Source: Cryobacterium sp. Y50
GTDB lineage: Bacteria > Actinomycetota > Actinomycetes > Actinomycetales > Microbacteriaceae
Assembly: GCF_002929805.1 (NCBI RefSeq)
Contig: NZ_PJJM01000093.1
Span: forward strand, 1-36,572
Length of the DNA stretch: 36,572 nt
Direction: 5' to 3'
Below, one piece after another: positions 17,841 to 26,720 of the stretch. The translations under genes and the position numbers were made by a program. The notes beneath the pieces are model-generated. The model saw only the letters and a list, made by a program, of their open reading frames with translations. It had not been told where the DNA came from and made no database searches. How positions within the stretch are numbered: the first letter of the stretch is position 1; each line of letters begins with the position of its first letter.

Positions 17841-18251
17841 ATGGCATCACTGCGTATCGGAGCTGGCCCCATATCGCGATCATCGATCATCACGGCGGGC
17901 GCTCTCGACGCGATCCTCGTGCTGGCTTTCGCTGCGATCGGCCGATTGAGCCACGGCGAGAGTCTGGCCGGACTCGGCGTGACCTATTGGCCGTTCCTCG
18001 GCGGCCTGATTATCGGCTGGCTCCTGCTGCGTGCCTGGCGACACCCGCGCCGTATCATCTGGACCGGCGTCGGCATCTGGATCGCCACCGCAGCGGGTGG
18101 CCTCCTGCTGCGCCTCGCCAGTGGCCAGGGCGTTCAACTCAGTTTTGCGATCGTCACGACCATCGTGCTCGGCCTGTTTCTCCTCGGCTGGCGTGCCCTC
18201 GCCGCGCTCCTGCGCCGCTCCGACCGCCAGCGGATGCCCACCGCGTCCTGA
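17841..18251 (+). CDS. DUF3054 membrane protein
   Basis: 136 residues with four hydrophobic segments (ITAGALDAILVLAFAAIG, FLGGLIIGWLLL, IIWTGVGIWIATAAGGLLL, FAIVTTIVLGLFLLGW) and a basic C-terminus. The DALLV-like opening, GRxSH and the WP-F-GW pattern fit DUF3054, a small family of unknown role common in actinobacteria. Starts at ATG 17841 from a leaderless-type promoter. Converges on apbE. The 111 bases to that gene contain no clear terminator. Confidence 0.82.
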   Translation: MASLRIGAGPISRSSIITAGALDAILVLAFAAIGRLSHGESLAGLGVTYWPFLGGLIIGWLLLRAWRHPRRIIWTGVGIWIATAAGGLLLRLASGQGVQLSFAIVTTIVLGLFLLGWRALAALLRRSDRQRMPTAS

Positions 18252-18362
18252 TTTCAGGATCAGCCCGCCCTGCACGCGAGCGCGGTTGATTCGGACCCGC
18301 GGTGCCGTCGCGTCACGAGACGACCAAACGCCACGGACCAACTCACTTCTACGCAAAATCGC

Positions 18363-19091
18363 CTATACAGTCCGCCTCAGTCCCGGAGTCGCGAGCAACT
18401 GGCCGTCAAGCCGCACCGCGAGTACGTCGATGGCGAAACGCTCGGTCATCTCGTTCAGGGTCGTCTCTCCGCCTGCCACGATCGCCGTGGCGAGTACGTC
18501 GGCAGTGACGATATCGGCCGCGAACACACTCACCTGTCGAAACGGTGACGGGTCACCGTTCAGGGCGGTCCAAATGTGTTCGCCCCGTTCCGCGCTGCCC
18601 GAGGTTGCCACAGCCCGAAGCGGATGCCGCAACGGCACGCTCGCAATCAGCTCACCACGATCGGATGGATCGACGATCCCCACACTCCATTCGGGATGCC
18701 CGGCATCCCCACTGACCAGGACATCACCGCCAGCGTTGATCGACCAATTAGCCGAGCCGCGCGCCGTCAGGGCTGCTCCGGCTTCGGCGATGGCGAGCGC
18801 CTTGACCACGCCCGAGAGGTCGATGACGCCGTCGGCACGATGTGGTGTGAACACACCCTGGGTGCGTTCACACCAGTGCAACGCGAGGGCGTAGCAGGCG
18901 CGCAGACTCTGACTCGCCTCAGTCAAACGGATGTCCCCGCGCGCGATGCGACTCAGTTCCGAGTCCTCCCGGTACAGGCTGAACTGCTCATCCCAGCGAT
19001 GAAACACCGTCTCGACCAGGTCAACGGCATCAGCATCTTCCAAGCGCAGACTCACGACCGTCCCCATCGTTGCAAAGGTGAGCGCCGGCAT
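18363..19091 (-). CDS. ApbE-type FMN transferase
   Basis: Transfers FMN from FAD to a Thr/Ser of target proteins. 242 residues. Motifs: LTFATMGTVVSLRL at the N-terminus, VIDLSGVVKALAI (family DLGGIAKG), WSINAGGDVLVSG, AVATSGSAERGEH, and the metal/FAD-site VFAADIVTADVLATA. Shorter than typical ApbE (~300+) and, from the ATG at 19091, without signal peptide or lipobox; the frame upstream to 19286 overlaps the FMN-protein gene and does not look like a signal sequence. It therefore probably acts in the cytoplasm or before export of its client. It lies 31 bases after the FMN-binding gene, its evident substrate. Confidence 0.88.
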   Translation of the reverse strand: MPALTFATMGTVVSLRLEDADAVDLVETVFHRWDEQFSLYREDSELSRIARGDIRLTEASQSLRACYALALHWCERTQGVFTPHRADGVIDLSGVVKALAIAEAGAALTARGSANWSINAGGDVLVSGDAGHPEWSVGIVDPSDRGELIASVPLRHPLRAVATSGSAERGEHIWTALNGDPSPFRQVSVFAADIVTADVLATAIVAGGETTLNEMTERFAIDVLAVRLDGQLLATPGLRRTV

Positions 19092-19122
19092 CCACTCATA
19101 GTCCCCGCCCACAGTCGGCACC

Positions 19123-19671
19123 CTAGAATCCGGCCGTATCGAGCGCTGATTGCAGCGACCGCAGGTAGCCCTCGCTCGTGTACGTGGCACCGCTGATGTT
19201 TTGCACCTTCGCGGACTGCGCGGCGAGCACCTCGGAGCGCAGAATCGGCGCGGCCTGGTTACTGATATCGACCGATCGGCCGCCACGATTGGTCAGCTGC
19301 AGCGGGGTGACCTCGATGATCGCGCCGTTGGCGACGGTTACCGACACCTGCATGTTGCCGAATTGGGTCTGCACCACCGCGCCGGTGAAGGTGCCTGACT
19401 CCGCTGCGGCCTGGGCCGCTGATGCGGCAGCGGCCGTCGCGGCCGTTGCGGCGGCCTGGGCTGCGGCGGCGGCATCGGCAGCGGCCCGGGCGGTGACTGC
19501 GGCCTGCGCCGCGGCATCCGTTGTGGCGGTCACGGTTGCGGCTATCGCGGTGCCGCCGCTGGACGCCGTCAGGCTCTGCGAGGCGTCAATCGCCTGGGTT
19601 CCCAACTGCCACCCGATGCCGACGATCGAAACGGAGGCCAGGGTGGCCAGGGCTACCGCGCGTGCTCTCAC
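19123..19671 (-). CDS. FMN-binding domain protein, covalently flavinylated, membrane-anchored
   Basis: 182 residues: a single N-terminal membrane helix or signal (VALATLASVSIVGIGWQL), a long Ala-rich stalk (about residues 35-92, mostly A, T, Q) and a C-terminal FMN_bind domain. The flavinylation motif SGATYTSEGY places the FMN-carrying threonine at T165, as in NqrC/RnfG-type domains. The stalk would hold the flavin domain away from the membrane. GTG start at 19671 overlaps the stop of the ferric-reductase-like gene by 4 bases (GTGA). Expected to accept electrons from that membrane protein outside the cytoplasm; the final acceptor is unknown. Confidence 0.9.
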   Translation of the reverse strand: MRARAVALATLASVSIVGIGWQLGTQAIDASQSLTASSGGTAIAATVTATTDAAAQAAVTARAAADAAAAAQAAATAATAAAASAAQAAAESGTFTGAVVQTQFGNMQVSVTVANGAIIEVTPLQLTNRGGRSVDISNQAAPILRSEVLAAQSAKVQNISGATYTSEGYLRSLQSALDTAGF

Positions 19672-21092
19672 CCGTCAAACCTTTCGTAGTGGATTTGCTT
19701 CTTGGGTATCCCGCCGGAGCGGGCGTCGCGCACGACGGCGTCGGTCCAGGGTCGGGGGCCGCAGATATAGATGTCGGAGCTTTCGAGTTCGGGCACGATC
19801 GTGCGCAGGGAGATCCCGTCCCGGACGGCATCCGCTGGAAGCCAGGTGCTCACTCCACTTGGACGTTTACCGGCGATGATGCGCAGCTCAACGCCGCGTA
19901 CCCGGCACAGGTCGGTGAGTTCGTCGACCAGGTAGGTATCGCCCAGGGAGTGCGAGCGAATCAGTACGGTGGCGTTGCCCGGCGCGAACGACACCGTTTC
20001 GAGTAGGGAGCGAATGGGCGCGACGCCGATGCCGGCGGCGATCAGCACCACCCGGGGCGAGGTTCGCGCGTTCTCGGTGAACAGTCCATAGGGGCCTTCG
20101 AAGCTGACCCGGGTGCCGCGTTTCAATTGAGGAAGCTGCTGCGAGGCATCGCCCAGGCCGCGAACGGTGATGCGCAGTCCGCGTTCACTCGGCGCTGACG
20201 ACAGGGAGAAGGGATGCGCCTGCCACCAAAGTCCATCGGCCCAGAACCGCCAGACGAAGAACTGTCCGGAGGTCGCCCGGAGTTTGTCCAGTTTTCGGCC
20301 GGTCAAGGTAATTGAGACGACGCCCGGAGCGACGGCGTCCACTCGGTCCACGACCAGGCGGTGGCGCAACGACCGGGTGACCGGCAACAGGAATCGGAAC
20401 ACGATGATGGAGCTGGCGACCATTGCATACAGGGCTAGCCAGTAATACCGGGCGATGGCGCCCTCACTGAGCAGACCACCGACGCTCAGCTGGTGCGGGA
20501 TGGCGACGAGTACCGAGAGGTAAGCGAGCAGATGCACGGCGTGCCAGGCTTCGTAGCGAAACTTGCGGCGCACCACCACGAGCGAGGTGATGACGATACC
20601 AATCATGAGCCCGAGGCCGAGAAAGGCGAGCGGCATGTCGGGCAGGGTTGTGAACATGTTCCAGGTCTCGGCCACCACATTGACGTTTTCGGCGAGCGCG
20701 TAGCCGGTGATGAGCAGTGCAGCATGGCCGAGGATGAGGTACAGGGCCGGCTTGCCGAGCGACTGGTGCACGGCCATAGCTTGATCGTGCCCGAAGGCGC
20801 GGTCGATCGGGGGGAGCCGAGCGGCCAGCACGAGCATGACGAGCAGCAGGTCGGTTCCGATCAGACCCGCGACGATTCCAAGGGACGTGAACGCGTCGGC
20901 GGCGGTGCCGAACTTGGCTGCTCCCCCATCGGCGAGAAAGATGGCAACCACGATGGCGACCGAGGCGACACAGAGAATCTGCAGGCTGTCGGCGAGACGC
21001 ATCCGCTTCTTATAAGCGGGGTGCGGCGAGGTCACCCGCGGGGTGTTCACGGGCGCGGTGCCGATTTGAGTGGTGCGCGTGTCGAGGCTCAT
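19668..21092 (-). CDS. Ferric-reductase-like heme membrane protein with ferredoxin-reductase domain
   Basis: 474 residues. The N-terminal half has about six membrane helices with heme-ligand candidates in HQSLGKPALYLILGHAAL and EAWHAVHLLAYLSVLVAIPHQL. The C-terminal half is an FNR-type module: FAD motif HPFSLSSAPSE, NAD(P) motif IAAGIGVAPIRSLL, and YICGPRPWTDAV near the end. It should move electrons from cytoplasmic NAD(P)H across the membrane by FAD and heme. First gene of a three-gene unit with the FMN-binding protein and ApbE, an arrangement known from surveys of flavinylated extracytosolic electron transfer. ATG at 21092; no clear Shine-Dalgarno. Confidence 0.9.
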   Translation of the reverse strand: MSLDTRTTQIGTAPVNTPRVTSPHPAYKKRMRLADSLQILCVASVAIVVAIFLADGGAAKFGTAADAFTSLGIVAGLIGTDLLLVMLVLAARLPPIDRAFGHDQAMAVHQSLGKPALYLILGHAALLITGYALAENVNVVAETWNMFTTLPDMPLAFLGLGLMIGIVITSLVVVRRKFRYEAWHAVHLLAYLSVLVAIPHQLSVGGLLSEGAIARYYWLALYAMVASSIIVFRFLLPVTRSLRHRLVVDRVDAVAPGVVSITLTGRKLDKLRATSGQFFVWRFWADGLWWQAHPFSLSSAPSERGLRITVRGLGDASQQLPQLKRGTRVSFEGPYGLFTENARTSPRVVLIAAGIGVAPIRSLLETVSFAPGNATVLIRSHSLGDTYLVDELTDLCRVRGVELRIIAGKRPSGVSTWLPADAVRDGISLRTIVPELESSDIYICGPRPWTDAVVRDARSGGIPKKQIHYERFDG

Positions 21093-21201
21093 GAGTAGAG
21101 CATCGGGCGGGCGTCCCTCGAACAGCTATCGAGAGCCTGTGAACAGCCTGTGTGTCACCAATGCCTCGAGCACTGCTTCGAGCGCTACCGCAACAAGCAC
21201 G

Positions 21202-23766
21202 CTAGATCTTTTCGATCGGGGCGATCTTGATCAACAACTTTTTGGCACCCGCGGTGTCGAACTGCACGTGCGCGATGCGCTTGGTACCCTCGCCGGTGAC
21301 CTGGTTGACCCGGCCTTCGCCGAAGTCGTGGTGGCGAATGCGGTCACCCGCCGCGAGCTCGAGGGTGCCGTTGTCGCGCATCGTGCCGGTGATCTTGTTC
21401 GCCCACTCGGTCTTCGGCTTGCCCGGCGGCAGACCGGTCTGCTTCACGCTGTTGCCGTACCCGCTCCGTCCGCCGTAACCGTCGCTCGAGCCAGTGTTGG
21501 AACCGCTGTTGAGGGAGTTGCCAAAGCCACCGAAGCCGCCATCGCGGCGCGCATTGAGCGCTCGCGGCTGGGTGCCGCCGCGCGAGTTGGCCATGCCCGG
21601 CGACTGCTTCCAGTCGATCAGCTCGGCCGGGATCTCCTGCAGGTAGCGGCTCGGCATCGCCACGTTAATGTCGCCGAACTGGGCGCGGGTCATGGCGAGC
21701 GAGAGGTAAAGTCGCTTGCGCGCGCGGGTGATGCCCACGTAGAACAGGCGGCGCTCTTCGGCCGGGCCGCCAGGCTCGTTCGCCGACATCTGGTGCGGCA
21801 GTAGCCCTTCCTCGACGCCGGTGAGGAACACAGCCTCATATTCGAGGCCTTTCGCGGTGTGCAGGGTCATCAACGAGACCGTGCCCGAGGCGTCGTCGAG
21901 ATCGTCGGCCGCGGCCACGAGCGACACCTGGGTGAGAAAGTCGACGAGTCCGCCGTCGGGGTTCTCCTTGTTGAAGTCCTTGGTCTGGGCGACGAGCTCC
22001 TCGATGTTCTCGGCCCGCACCTCGTCCTGCGGGTCGCGGCTACCCCGCAGCACGGCTAGCAGCCCGCTGCCGTTCAGCAGAAACTCGAGCACCTCAGAAA
22101 CGTTGGCAGCACCGACCGGCACACCGTCATCGGTGACCGACGTCGGCACGAGCATGAGCGCGGCGGCGTCGAGTAGTTCGGCGAGCTTGAGGATGGCGCC
22201 CGTCACCTTGGGTCCAAGGCCGAGCGCGGCAGAGTTGCGCATGGCCTGGCGAAAGGTGAGCTCGTTGTCGTCGGCGAAGCTCGACAGCCCGGTCTCGGTG
22301 GCCGGGCCGATGCCGCGCTTGGGGGTGTTCAGAATGCGGCGTAGCGCGAGTTCATCGACCGGGTTGGCGACGGCGATGAGGTAGGCCAGGGCATCCTTGA
22401 TCTCGGCGCGCTCGTAGAACTTGGTTCCGCCGACCACCCGGTATGGCGTGGCCGACCGCACCAGAATCTCTTCGAGCGCTCGGGTCTGCGCGTTGGTGCG
22501 ATAGAACACCGCCATGTCGCGGTAGGCCATGCCGGCCCGGTGCAGAATGTCGATCTCATCGGAGACGAACTGGGCCTCATCGTGACCGGAGTACGCGGTG
22601 TAGCCGACGATCTTCTCGCCGTCACCGCCCGCGCTCCACAGCTTCTTGTCTGTACGGTCGAAGTTGTGGCCGATCACCGCGTTCGCCGCCGAGAGAATAT
22701 TCTGGGTCGACCGGTAGTTCTGCTCGAGCAGGATCACCTTGGCGCCCGGGTAGTCCCGCTCGAATCCGCTGATATTGCGGGTGTCCGCACCGCGGAAGGC
22801 GTAGATCGACTGGTCGGAGTCACCGACCACGGTGAGCGAGGCGCCGGGAATGGCACCACTGCCGTCGCGCAAATTGCGCACGTGCACGCCGTCGTCTTCC
22901 ATCTCCTGCGCGAGCTCGGCCGTGACCGGACGGGTGAGCTCGTGCACGAGGGCGTACTGGGCGTGGTTGGTGTCTTGGTATTCGTCGACCAGCAGGTGCC
23001 GAAACCGCCGGCGGTAGAGCGCGGCGACCTTGGGGAACGCGCGGAACAGGTAGACCGTCTCGCCGATGAGGTCGTCGAAGTCGAGGGCGCTCGCGGCGCG
23101 CAGCCGGGCGGAGTACTGCCGAAATATCTCGACGAACATGACTTCCTGCGGGTCGCTCATGTTCGCGTTGCGCGCGTAAGAATCGGCGTCGGCGAGCTCG
23201 TTCTTGAGTTTGGAAATCTTTGCCCCAGCCGACCCAGGCGTGAAGCCGTAAGTGTCGGCGTCGAGGCCCTTGATGATGCGCTTGAGCGTGACCTTGCTGT
23301 CGGCCGAGTCATAGATGCTGAACGTGCGGGAAAGGCCGATCTTCTCGGCTTCGCGGCGCAGAATGCGCACGCAAGAGGAGTGGAACGTACTGATCCACAT
23401 GCCGTCCGACGCCTGGCCGAGGATGGCGTACACCCGCTCGCGCATTTCGGCGGCGGCCTTGTTGGTGAAGGTGATCGCGAGGATCTGGCTCGGCCAGGCA
23501 TCGCGGGTTTCGAGCAGGCTCGCCACGCGCCGGGTGAGCACACTGGTCTTGCCCGAACCGGCGCCGGCGATGATGAGCAGCGCCTGGCCGCGGTATTCGA
23601 CGGCTTCTTTCTGCTGCGGGTTGAGCCCGTCGAGTAGCGGGCTCTGCGCGCTGCTGCCGGTGCCTGCGTAGCTATTAGCCGCTTTTTCAGACGCGTCGAG
23701 AATGATCGGCGTGGCCGAGCGGCCGGCGGTTGCGGGCGCGGATTCCGCGTTAAGAGGTGTGATCAT
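21202..23766 (-). CDS. pcrA: ATP-dependent DNA helicase PcrA/UvrD
   Basis: Superfamily-1 3'-5' helicase for repair and fork maintenance, 854 residues. Motifs: Q-motif LNPQQKEAV, Walker A GAGSGKT (68-74), motif Ia TFTNKAAAEM, motif II DEYQDTN, motif III GDSDQSIYAFRGAD, motif IV EQNYRST, motif V TLHTAKGLEYEAVF, motif VI YVGITRARKRL. The C-terminal Gly/Ser/Asn-rich linker is followed by a Tudor-like domain (RHHDFGEGRVNQV), which binds RNA polymerase in characterised PcrA proteins. Start ATG 23766 is preferred (GGAAA 6 bases upstream) over the in-frame GTG at 23799. Near sucCD as in mycobacteria. Confidence 0.96.
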   Translation of the reverse strand: MITPLNAESAPATAGRSATPIILDASEKAANSYAGTGSSAQSPLLDGLNPQQKEAVEYRGQALLIIAGAGSGKTSVLTRRVASLLETRDAWPSQILAITFTNKAAAEMRERVYAILGQASDGMWISTFHSSCVRILRREAEKIGLSRTFSIYDSADSKVTLKRIIKGLDADTYGFTPGSAGAKISKLKNELADADSYARNANMSDPQEVMFVEIFRQYSARLRAASALDFDDLIGETVYLFRAFPKVAALYRRRFRHLLVDEYQDTNHAQYALVHELTRPVTAELAQEMEDDGVHVRNLRDGSGAIPGASLTVVGDSDQSIYAFRGADTRNISGFERDYPGAKVILLEQNYRSTQNILSAANAVIGHNFDRTDKKLWSAGGDGEKIVGYTAYSGHDEAQFVSDEIDILHRAGMAYRDMAVFYRTNAQTRALEEILVRSATPYRVVGGTKFYERAEIKDALAYLIAVANPVDELALRRILNTPKRGIGPATETGLSSFADDNELTFRQAMRNSAALGLGPKVTGAILKLAELLDAAALMLVPTSVTDDGVPVGAANVSEVLEFLLNGSGLLAVLRGSRDPQDEVRAENIEELVAQTKDFNKENPDGGLVDFLTQVSLVAAADDLDDASGTVSLMTLHTAKGLEYEAVFLTGVEEGLLPHQMSANEPGGPAEERRLFYVGITRARKRLYLSLAMTRAQFGDINVAMPSRYLQEIPAELIDWKQSPGMANSRGGTQPRALNARRDGGFGGFGNSLNSGSNTGSSDGYGGRSGYGNSVKQTGLPPGKPKTEWANKITGTMRDNGTLELAAGDRIRHHDFGEGRVNQVTGEGTKRIAHVQFDTAGAKKLLIKIAPIEKI

Positions 23767-23808
23767 GTCAGTTTCCAGTGTAGGCGAGGCCCCTGACACA
23801 CGGTCCGG

Positions 23809-24870
23809 TCAGCGCAGGTCGTCGCGCACGTGCACGGCCAGATCCGGGTGGTCGGCAAACACCCCGTCGATGCCGGAGGCGAGAATGACGCGGAACTCCG
23901 ACTGCCAGTGTCCGAAGTCCCCCTTGCGGGTGCCGCTGCGAAAGGTTTTCGCCAGAAACTTGTTCTCCGGCCGCAGGGTCCAGCAGTAGATCTTGAGCCC
24001 GGCAGCGTGGGCATCGTCCACCAGAGCGGATGCCCCGGTCACTTCACCCGCGGCATCCGTTTCGAGGATGAGCGATTTGGGCACGCTGATGCCGTCGACG
24101 CCGATATCACTCGTAGCAGTACTGGAGCCCATGCTGCTGCGGGACCCGCCAGACGAGCGGCCGGCGGCGAGGCTCGCGAGTCCGTCGGCCGTGAGGTGGT
24201 CGGCGTAACTAAGCGCGCCGGCACCGTACTCCGCGACCTGGTCGACCGGGTGCCCTTCGTCTTCGAGCAGGAAGATGCGTTTGCTGCGCACGCCCTGAGC
24301 CCGAACCTGAGCGAGCACGCTCGGTTCGAAGCTCTCGACGGTGAGCCGATCGGTGTTCCAGCCGGCCGCAGAGACCTCGGCCGCGAAGAGTTCCGGCAAC
24401 GGCAGGCTGAGCCCGGCAAAATAATTGGCGTGCTTGATCTCGGCGACGATCCCGAGCACCCGCTCGGTCTGCTCAGCAGCGGCGTCGACAAGGTCGAACA
24501 GGTCGCGCAGGCGCAGTATCGGCTGTTGGTCGTCGAAGGTCGTGTTGCGCTGCCGCAGAGCGGGCAACCGTTCCCGGGCGCGCAGGGTGCTCAGTTCGGC
24601 CCAGGTGAAATCCTCGGTGAACCAGCCGGTGACCAGCTTGCCGTCAACGAGCTTCTCGGTGCGGCGAGCGGCGAATTCGGCGCGAGTGCCCACATCTGTT
24701 GTGCCGGAGATTTCGTTTTCGTGGCGAATGACGAGCACACCGTCGCGGGTGGCGACCAGGTCGGGTTCGACGGCGTCGGCGCCGAGGGCGAAGGACAAAT
24801 TAAAAGCTGAGCGCGTATGTTCGGGACGGTAACCGCTCGCTCCTCGGTGGCCAATGATGATCGGTTGCAT
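23809..24870 (-). CDS. Glycerophosphodiester phosphodiesterase
   Basis: GDPD TIM-barrel enzyme that hydrolyses glycerophosphodiesters to glycerol-3-phosphate and an alcohol, 353 residues. Catalytic and metal residues visible: H8/R9 in GHRGASGYRPEHT, E35 and D37 in AVEPDLV, H50 in VIRHENE, E144/K146 in VAEIKH. No signal peptide, so cytoplasmic. Odd: a Ser/Gly-rich low-complexity insertion at residues 238-254 within the barrel. The ATG at 24870 follows TAGCCT by 6 bases with no Shine-Dalgarno, so it looks leaderless. Its product G3P could feed GlpD, encoded 10 kb away in this window. Confidence 0.93.
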   Translation of the reverse strand: MQPIIIGHRGASGYRPEHTRSAFNLSFALGADAVEPDLVATRDGVLVIRHENEISGTTDVGTRAEFAARRTEKLVDGKLVTGWFTEDFTWAELSTLRARERLPALRQRNTTFDDQQPILRLRDLFDLVDAAAEQTERVLGIVAEIKHANYFAGLSLPLPELFAAEVSAAGWNTDRLTVESFEPSVLAQVRAQGVRSKRIFLLEDEGHPVDQVAEYGAGALSYADHLTADGLASLAAGRSSGGSRSSMGSSTATSDIGVDGISVPKSLILETDAAGEVTGASALVDDAHAAGLKIYCWTLRPENKFLAKTFRSGTRKGDFGHWQSEFRVILASGIDGVFADHPDLAVHVRDDLR

Positions 24871-24876
24871 GGTTTC

Positions 24877-24882
24877 AGGCTA
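24877..24882 (-). promoter_or_regulatory. -10 element, leaderless start of the GDPD gene
   Basis: Leftward TAGCCT, then GAAACC, then the ATG at 24870. Confidence 0.6.
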
Positions 24883-25089
24883 ACGGCAGCGGAAGAACGG
24901 ATACTGGGGCCGGCATTCGCTTGCAGCGAAACGCTGCCTAATACCGCCCGGAATGCTGCAAATCGGCTGATCCACAGCACATTCGAAAGCGCTCTCCGAT
25001 AGGTTTAATACAGTGCCGCACCAGGCGCTGCGTGTCGGTTCGCCCGCACACCCGAATACACCACCAGCTGATTGTGAGTACAGCAACCC

Positions 25090-25908
25090 ATGGCATCCTC
25101 CAACCCCGCTTTCTCCCGCAACGAAGCGTTCGGCGCTCGTGGCGCAGTGGCGTCGTCGCAGGCCCTCTCTGACAACGATCTGCAGTCGATGTACAACCGG
25201 CCATCCGCCGGTTCACAAGACACCGAACGCATGACTTACGAAGACACCATCACCAAGACCGGCCTCGGCTTCGCGCTGCTGCTCGTGGCGGCGATGATCT
25301 CCTGGGTCGCCACCCCGGTGCTGCCGTTCCTGTTCATTCTGGGTGCCATCGCCGGGTTCGTGCTCGGCTTGGTCAACACCTTCAAGAAGGAGCCGTCGGC
25401 TCCGCTGATCCTCACCTTCGCCGGGGCCCAGGGCCTGTTCGTCGGTGGCATCTCCCGCGTCTTTGAAGACATCTACGGGGGCGTCGTACTGCAGGCGGTT
25501 CTCGCCACTCTCGTCGTCGTCGCCGTCACGCTGGCACTGTTCAAGAGCGGCAAGATTCGCGCCTCGAAGAAGGCCACCAAGATCTTCTTGATCGCCATGA
25601 TCGGCTACGCCGCATTCTCGCTCATCAACGTGGGAATGATGATTTTCGGCGGCACCGACCAGGCCTTCGGTATGCGTAGTACGAGCATCAGCATTCTCGG
25701 CTTTGACATCAAGCTCGGCATCCTCATCGGACTGCTCGCGGTGCTGCTGGCCGCGTACTCGCTCGTGCTCGACTTCGATTTCATCCAGAAGGGCGTCAAC
25801 AACCACCTGCCCCGCAAATACGGCTGGACCGGAGCCTTTGGCATCATAATGACCGTTGTCTGGCTCTACGTCGAAATGCTGCGCATCTTCGTCCTCACCC
25901 GGGAGTAG
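25090..25908 (+). CDS. Bax inhibitor-1/YccA family membrane protein
   Basis: 272 residues. A soluble, Ser/Asn/Gln-rich N-terminus (MASSNPAFSRNEAF, ending QDTERMTYEDTITKTG) precedes seven hydrophobic helices, with the family-typical late segment LVLDFDFIQKGVNNHLPRKYGW carrying the paired acidic residues that sense pH and Ca2+ in BsYetJ. This actinobacterial subfamily is widespread; a calcium-leak or stress role is known for relatives and is inferred here. Start at ATG 25090 has only a weak Shine-Dalgarno; the N-terminal style (NPAF... MTY-D) matches relatives. Divergent from the GDPD gene, and followed by a strong terminator. Confidence 0.9.
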   Translation: MASSNPAFSRNEAFGARGAVASSQALSDNDLQSMYNRPSAGSQDTERMTYEDTITKTGLGFALLLVAAMISWVATPVLPFLFILGAIAGFVLGLVNTFKKEPSAPLILTFAGAQGLFVGGISRVFEDIYGGVVLQAVLATLVVVAVTLALFKSGKIRASKKATKIFLIAMIGYAAFSLINVGMMIFGGTDQAFGMRSTSISILGFDIKLGILIGLLAVLLAAYSLVLDFDFIQKGVNNHLPRKYGWTGAFGIIMTVVWLYVEMLRIFVLTRE

Positions 25909-25928
25909 CCGCAGCCGCATTCGATTAG

Positions 25929-25960
25929 GCGCCCTCGTTCTCTGAACGCGGGCGCTTTTT
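25929..25960 (+). terminator. Rho-independent terminator after the BI-1 family gene
   Basis: GCGCCC-T-CGTTC / GAACG-C-GGGCGC stem with one mismatch, 3-base loop and TTTTT immediately after. It starts 20 bases after the stop codon. Confidence 0.93.
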
Positions 25961-25998
25961 CGTACTCCGCGCACGCCGCACTGTGGTTGGCTTAAGTC

Positions 25999-26151
25999 AT
26001 GAGTTTCACTGAACTGCACGCGTTGCTCCCGCTCGAAGCAAACGGCCTGACCGTCACGTTCGGCTACATCGGCAGCGCCATCGTGCTCCTCGGACTGGCC
26101 TACGTCGTCGTCCACGCTATCCGGCGTTATATCAAAGCCCCCAAAGACTGA
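25999..26151 (+). CDS. 50-residue single-pass membrane protein
   Basis: ATG at 25999 to TGA at 26151. The peptide MSFTELHALLPLEANG is followed by a clear membrane helix (GYIGSAIVLLGLAYVVVHAI) and a basic tail (RRYIKAPKD), so the C-terminus should face the cytoplasm. TTGGCT lies 6 bases before the ATG and there is no Shine-Dalgarno, consistent with a leaderless gene. Third positions are strongly G/C. I do not know the family. Small single-helix proteins with this layout are common in actinobacteria and are often missed in annotation. It is set off from the gene before it by a terminator. Confidence 0.7.
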   Translation: MSFTELHALLPLEANGLTVTFGYIGSAIVLLGLAYVVVHAIRRYIKAPKD

Positions 26152-26169
26152 GCCAGCGGATGCCCGCGC

Positions 26170-26700
26170 TGCGGATGTTGCTGCGACGGTGCAGAGAACC
26201 GGCCGGTTTTGGGGCCGTGGCCACGATGACGATCCCCGCGATCTGAATCGGGACCAGGTGCTCGCCGGCGATCGTTCAGCCAAGCAGGATGGCCACGACC
26301 GGGCTCAACAGTCCCAGGAACGCAATGGTGCTGGCCGGCAGGCGTGCGATGCCGTGGAACCAGGCGACGTAGAGCACGATGCCGGACGCCATGCAGACGG
26401 TACCGCGGACCGCGGCCAGGATTCCGACAGCGTCCAGCTTCGCCTGCGATTGAAGCACGATGAGGCTCACACCGAGCGCTCAAGCCGCGCCGCTCACCAG
26501 CACGCGCCCGGTCATCCGCTCGTGGAGAACCTTGCTGGCGAGGAATACCACAACGAGCAGCTGCAGGCCACAAACGATGGCGGCCACTCCGCCGGGCAAC
26601 CGGTACGCCGCGATGAAGAGCAGGGCGAAGAACGCCCCAATGTTGAGCACGCCGAGCACCCAGGACTTCCGCCACACTCGCCGCCCGGCTACTCGCTTCT
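26170..26700 (-). pseudogene. EamA/DMT-family transporter remnant with two nonsense codons
   Basis: Leftward translation gives the C-terminal half of a drug/metabolite transporter: VLNIGAFFALLFIAAYRLPGG, then GRVLVSGAA, stop (26480-26482), continuing in the same frame LGVSLIVLQSQAKLDAVG and FHGIARLPASTIAFLGLLSP, second stop (26276-26278), then GEHLVPIQIAGIVIVA. The second stop falls where relatives have Trp or similar before GEHL. About 170 of the usual ~290 residues remain; the N-terminal half is absent, and homology ends near 26700, immediately before the AAA ATPase gene. Not functional. Confidence 0.85.
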
Positions 26701-26720
26701 AAAGGAAATCTGTTATTATC

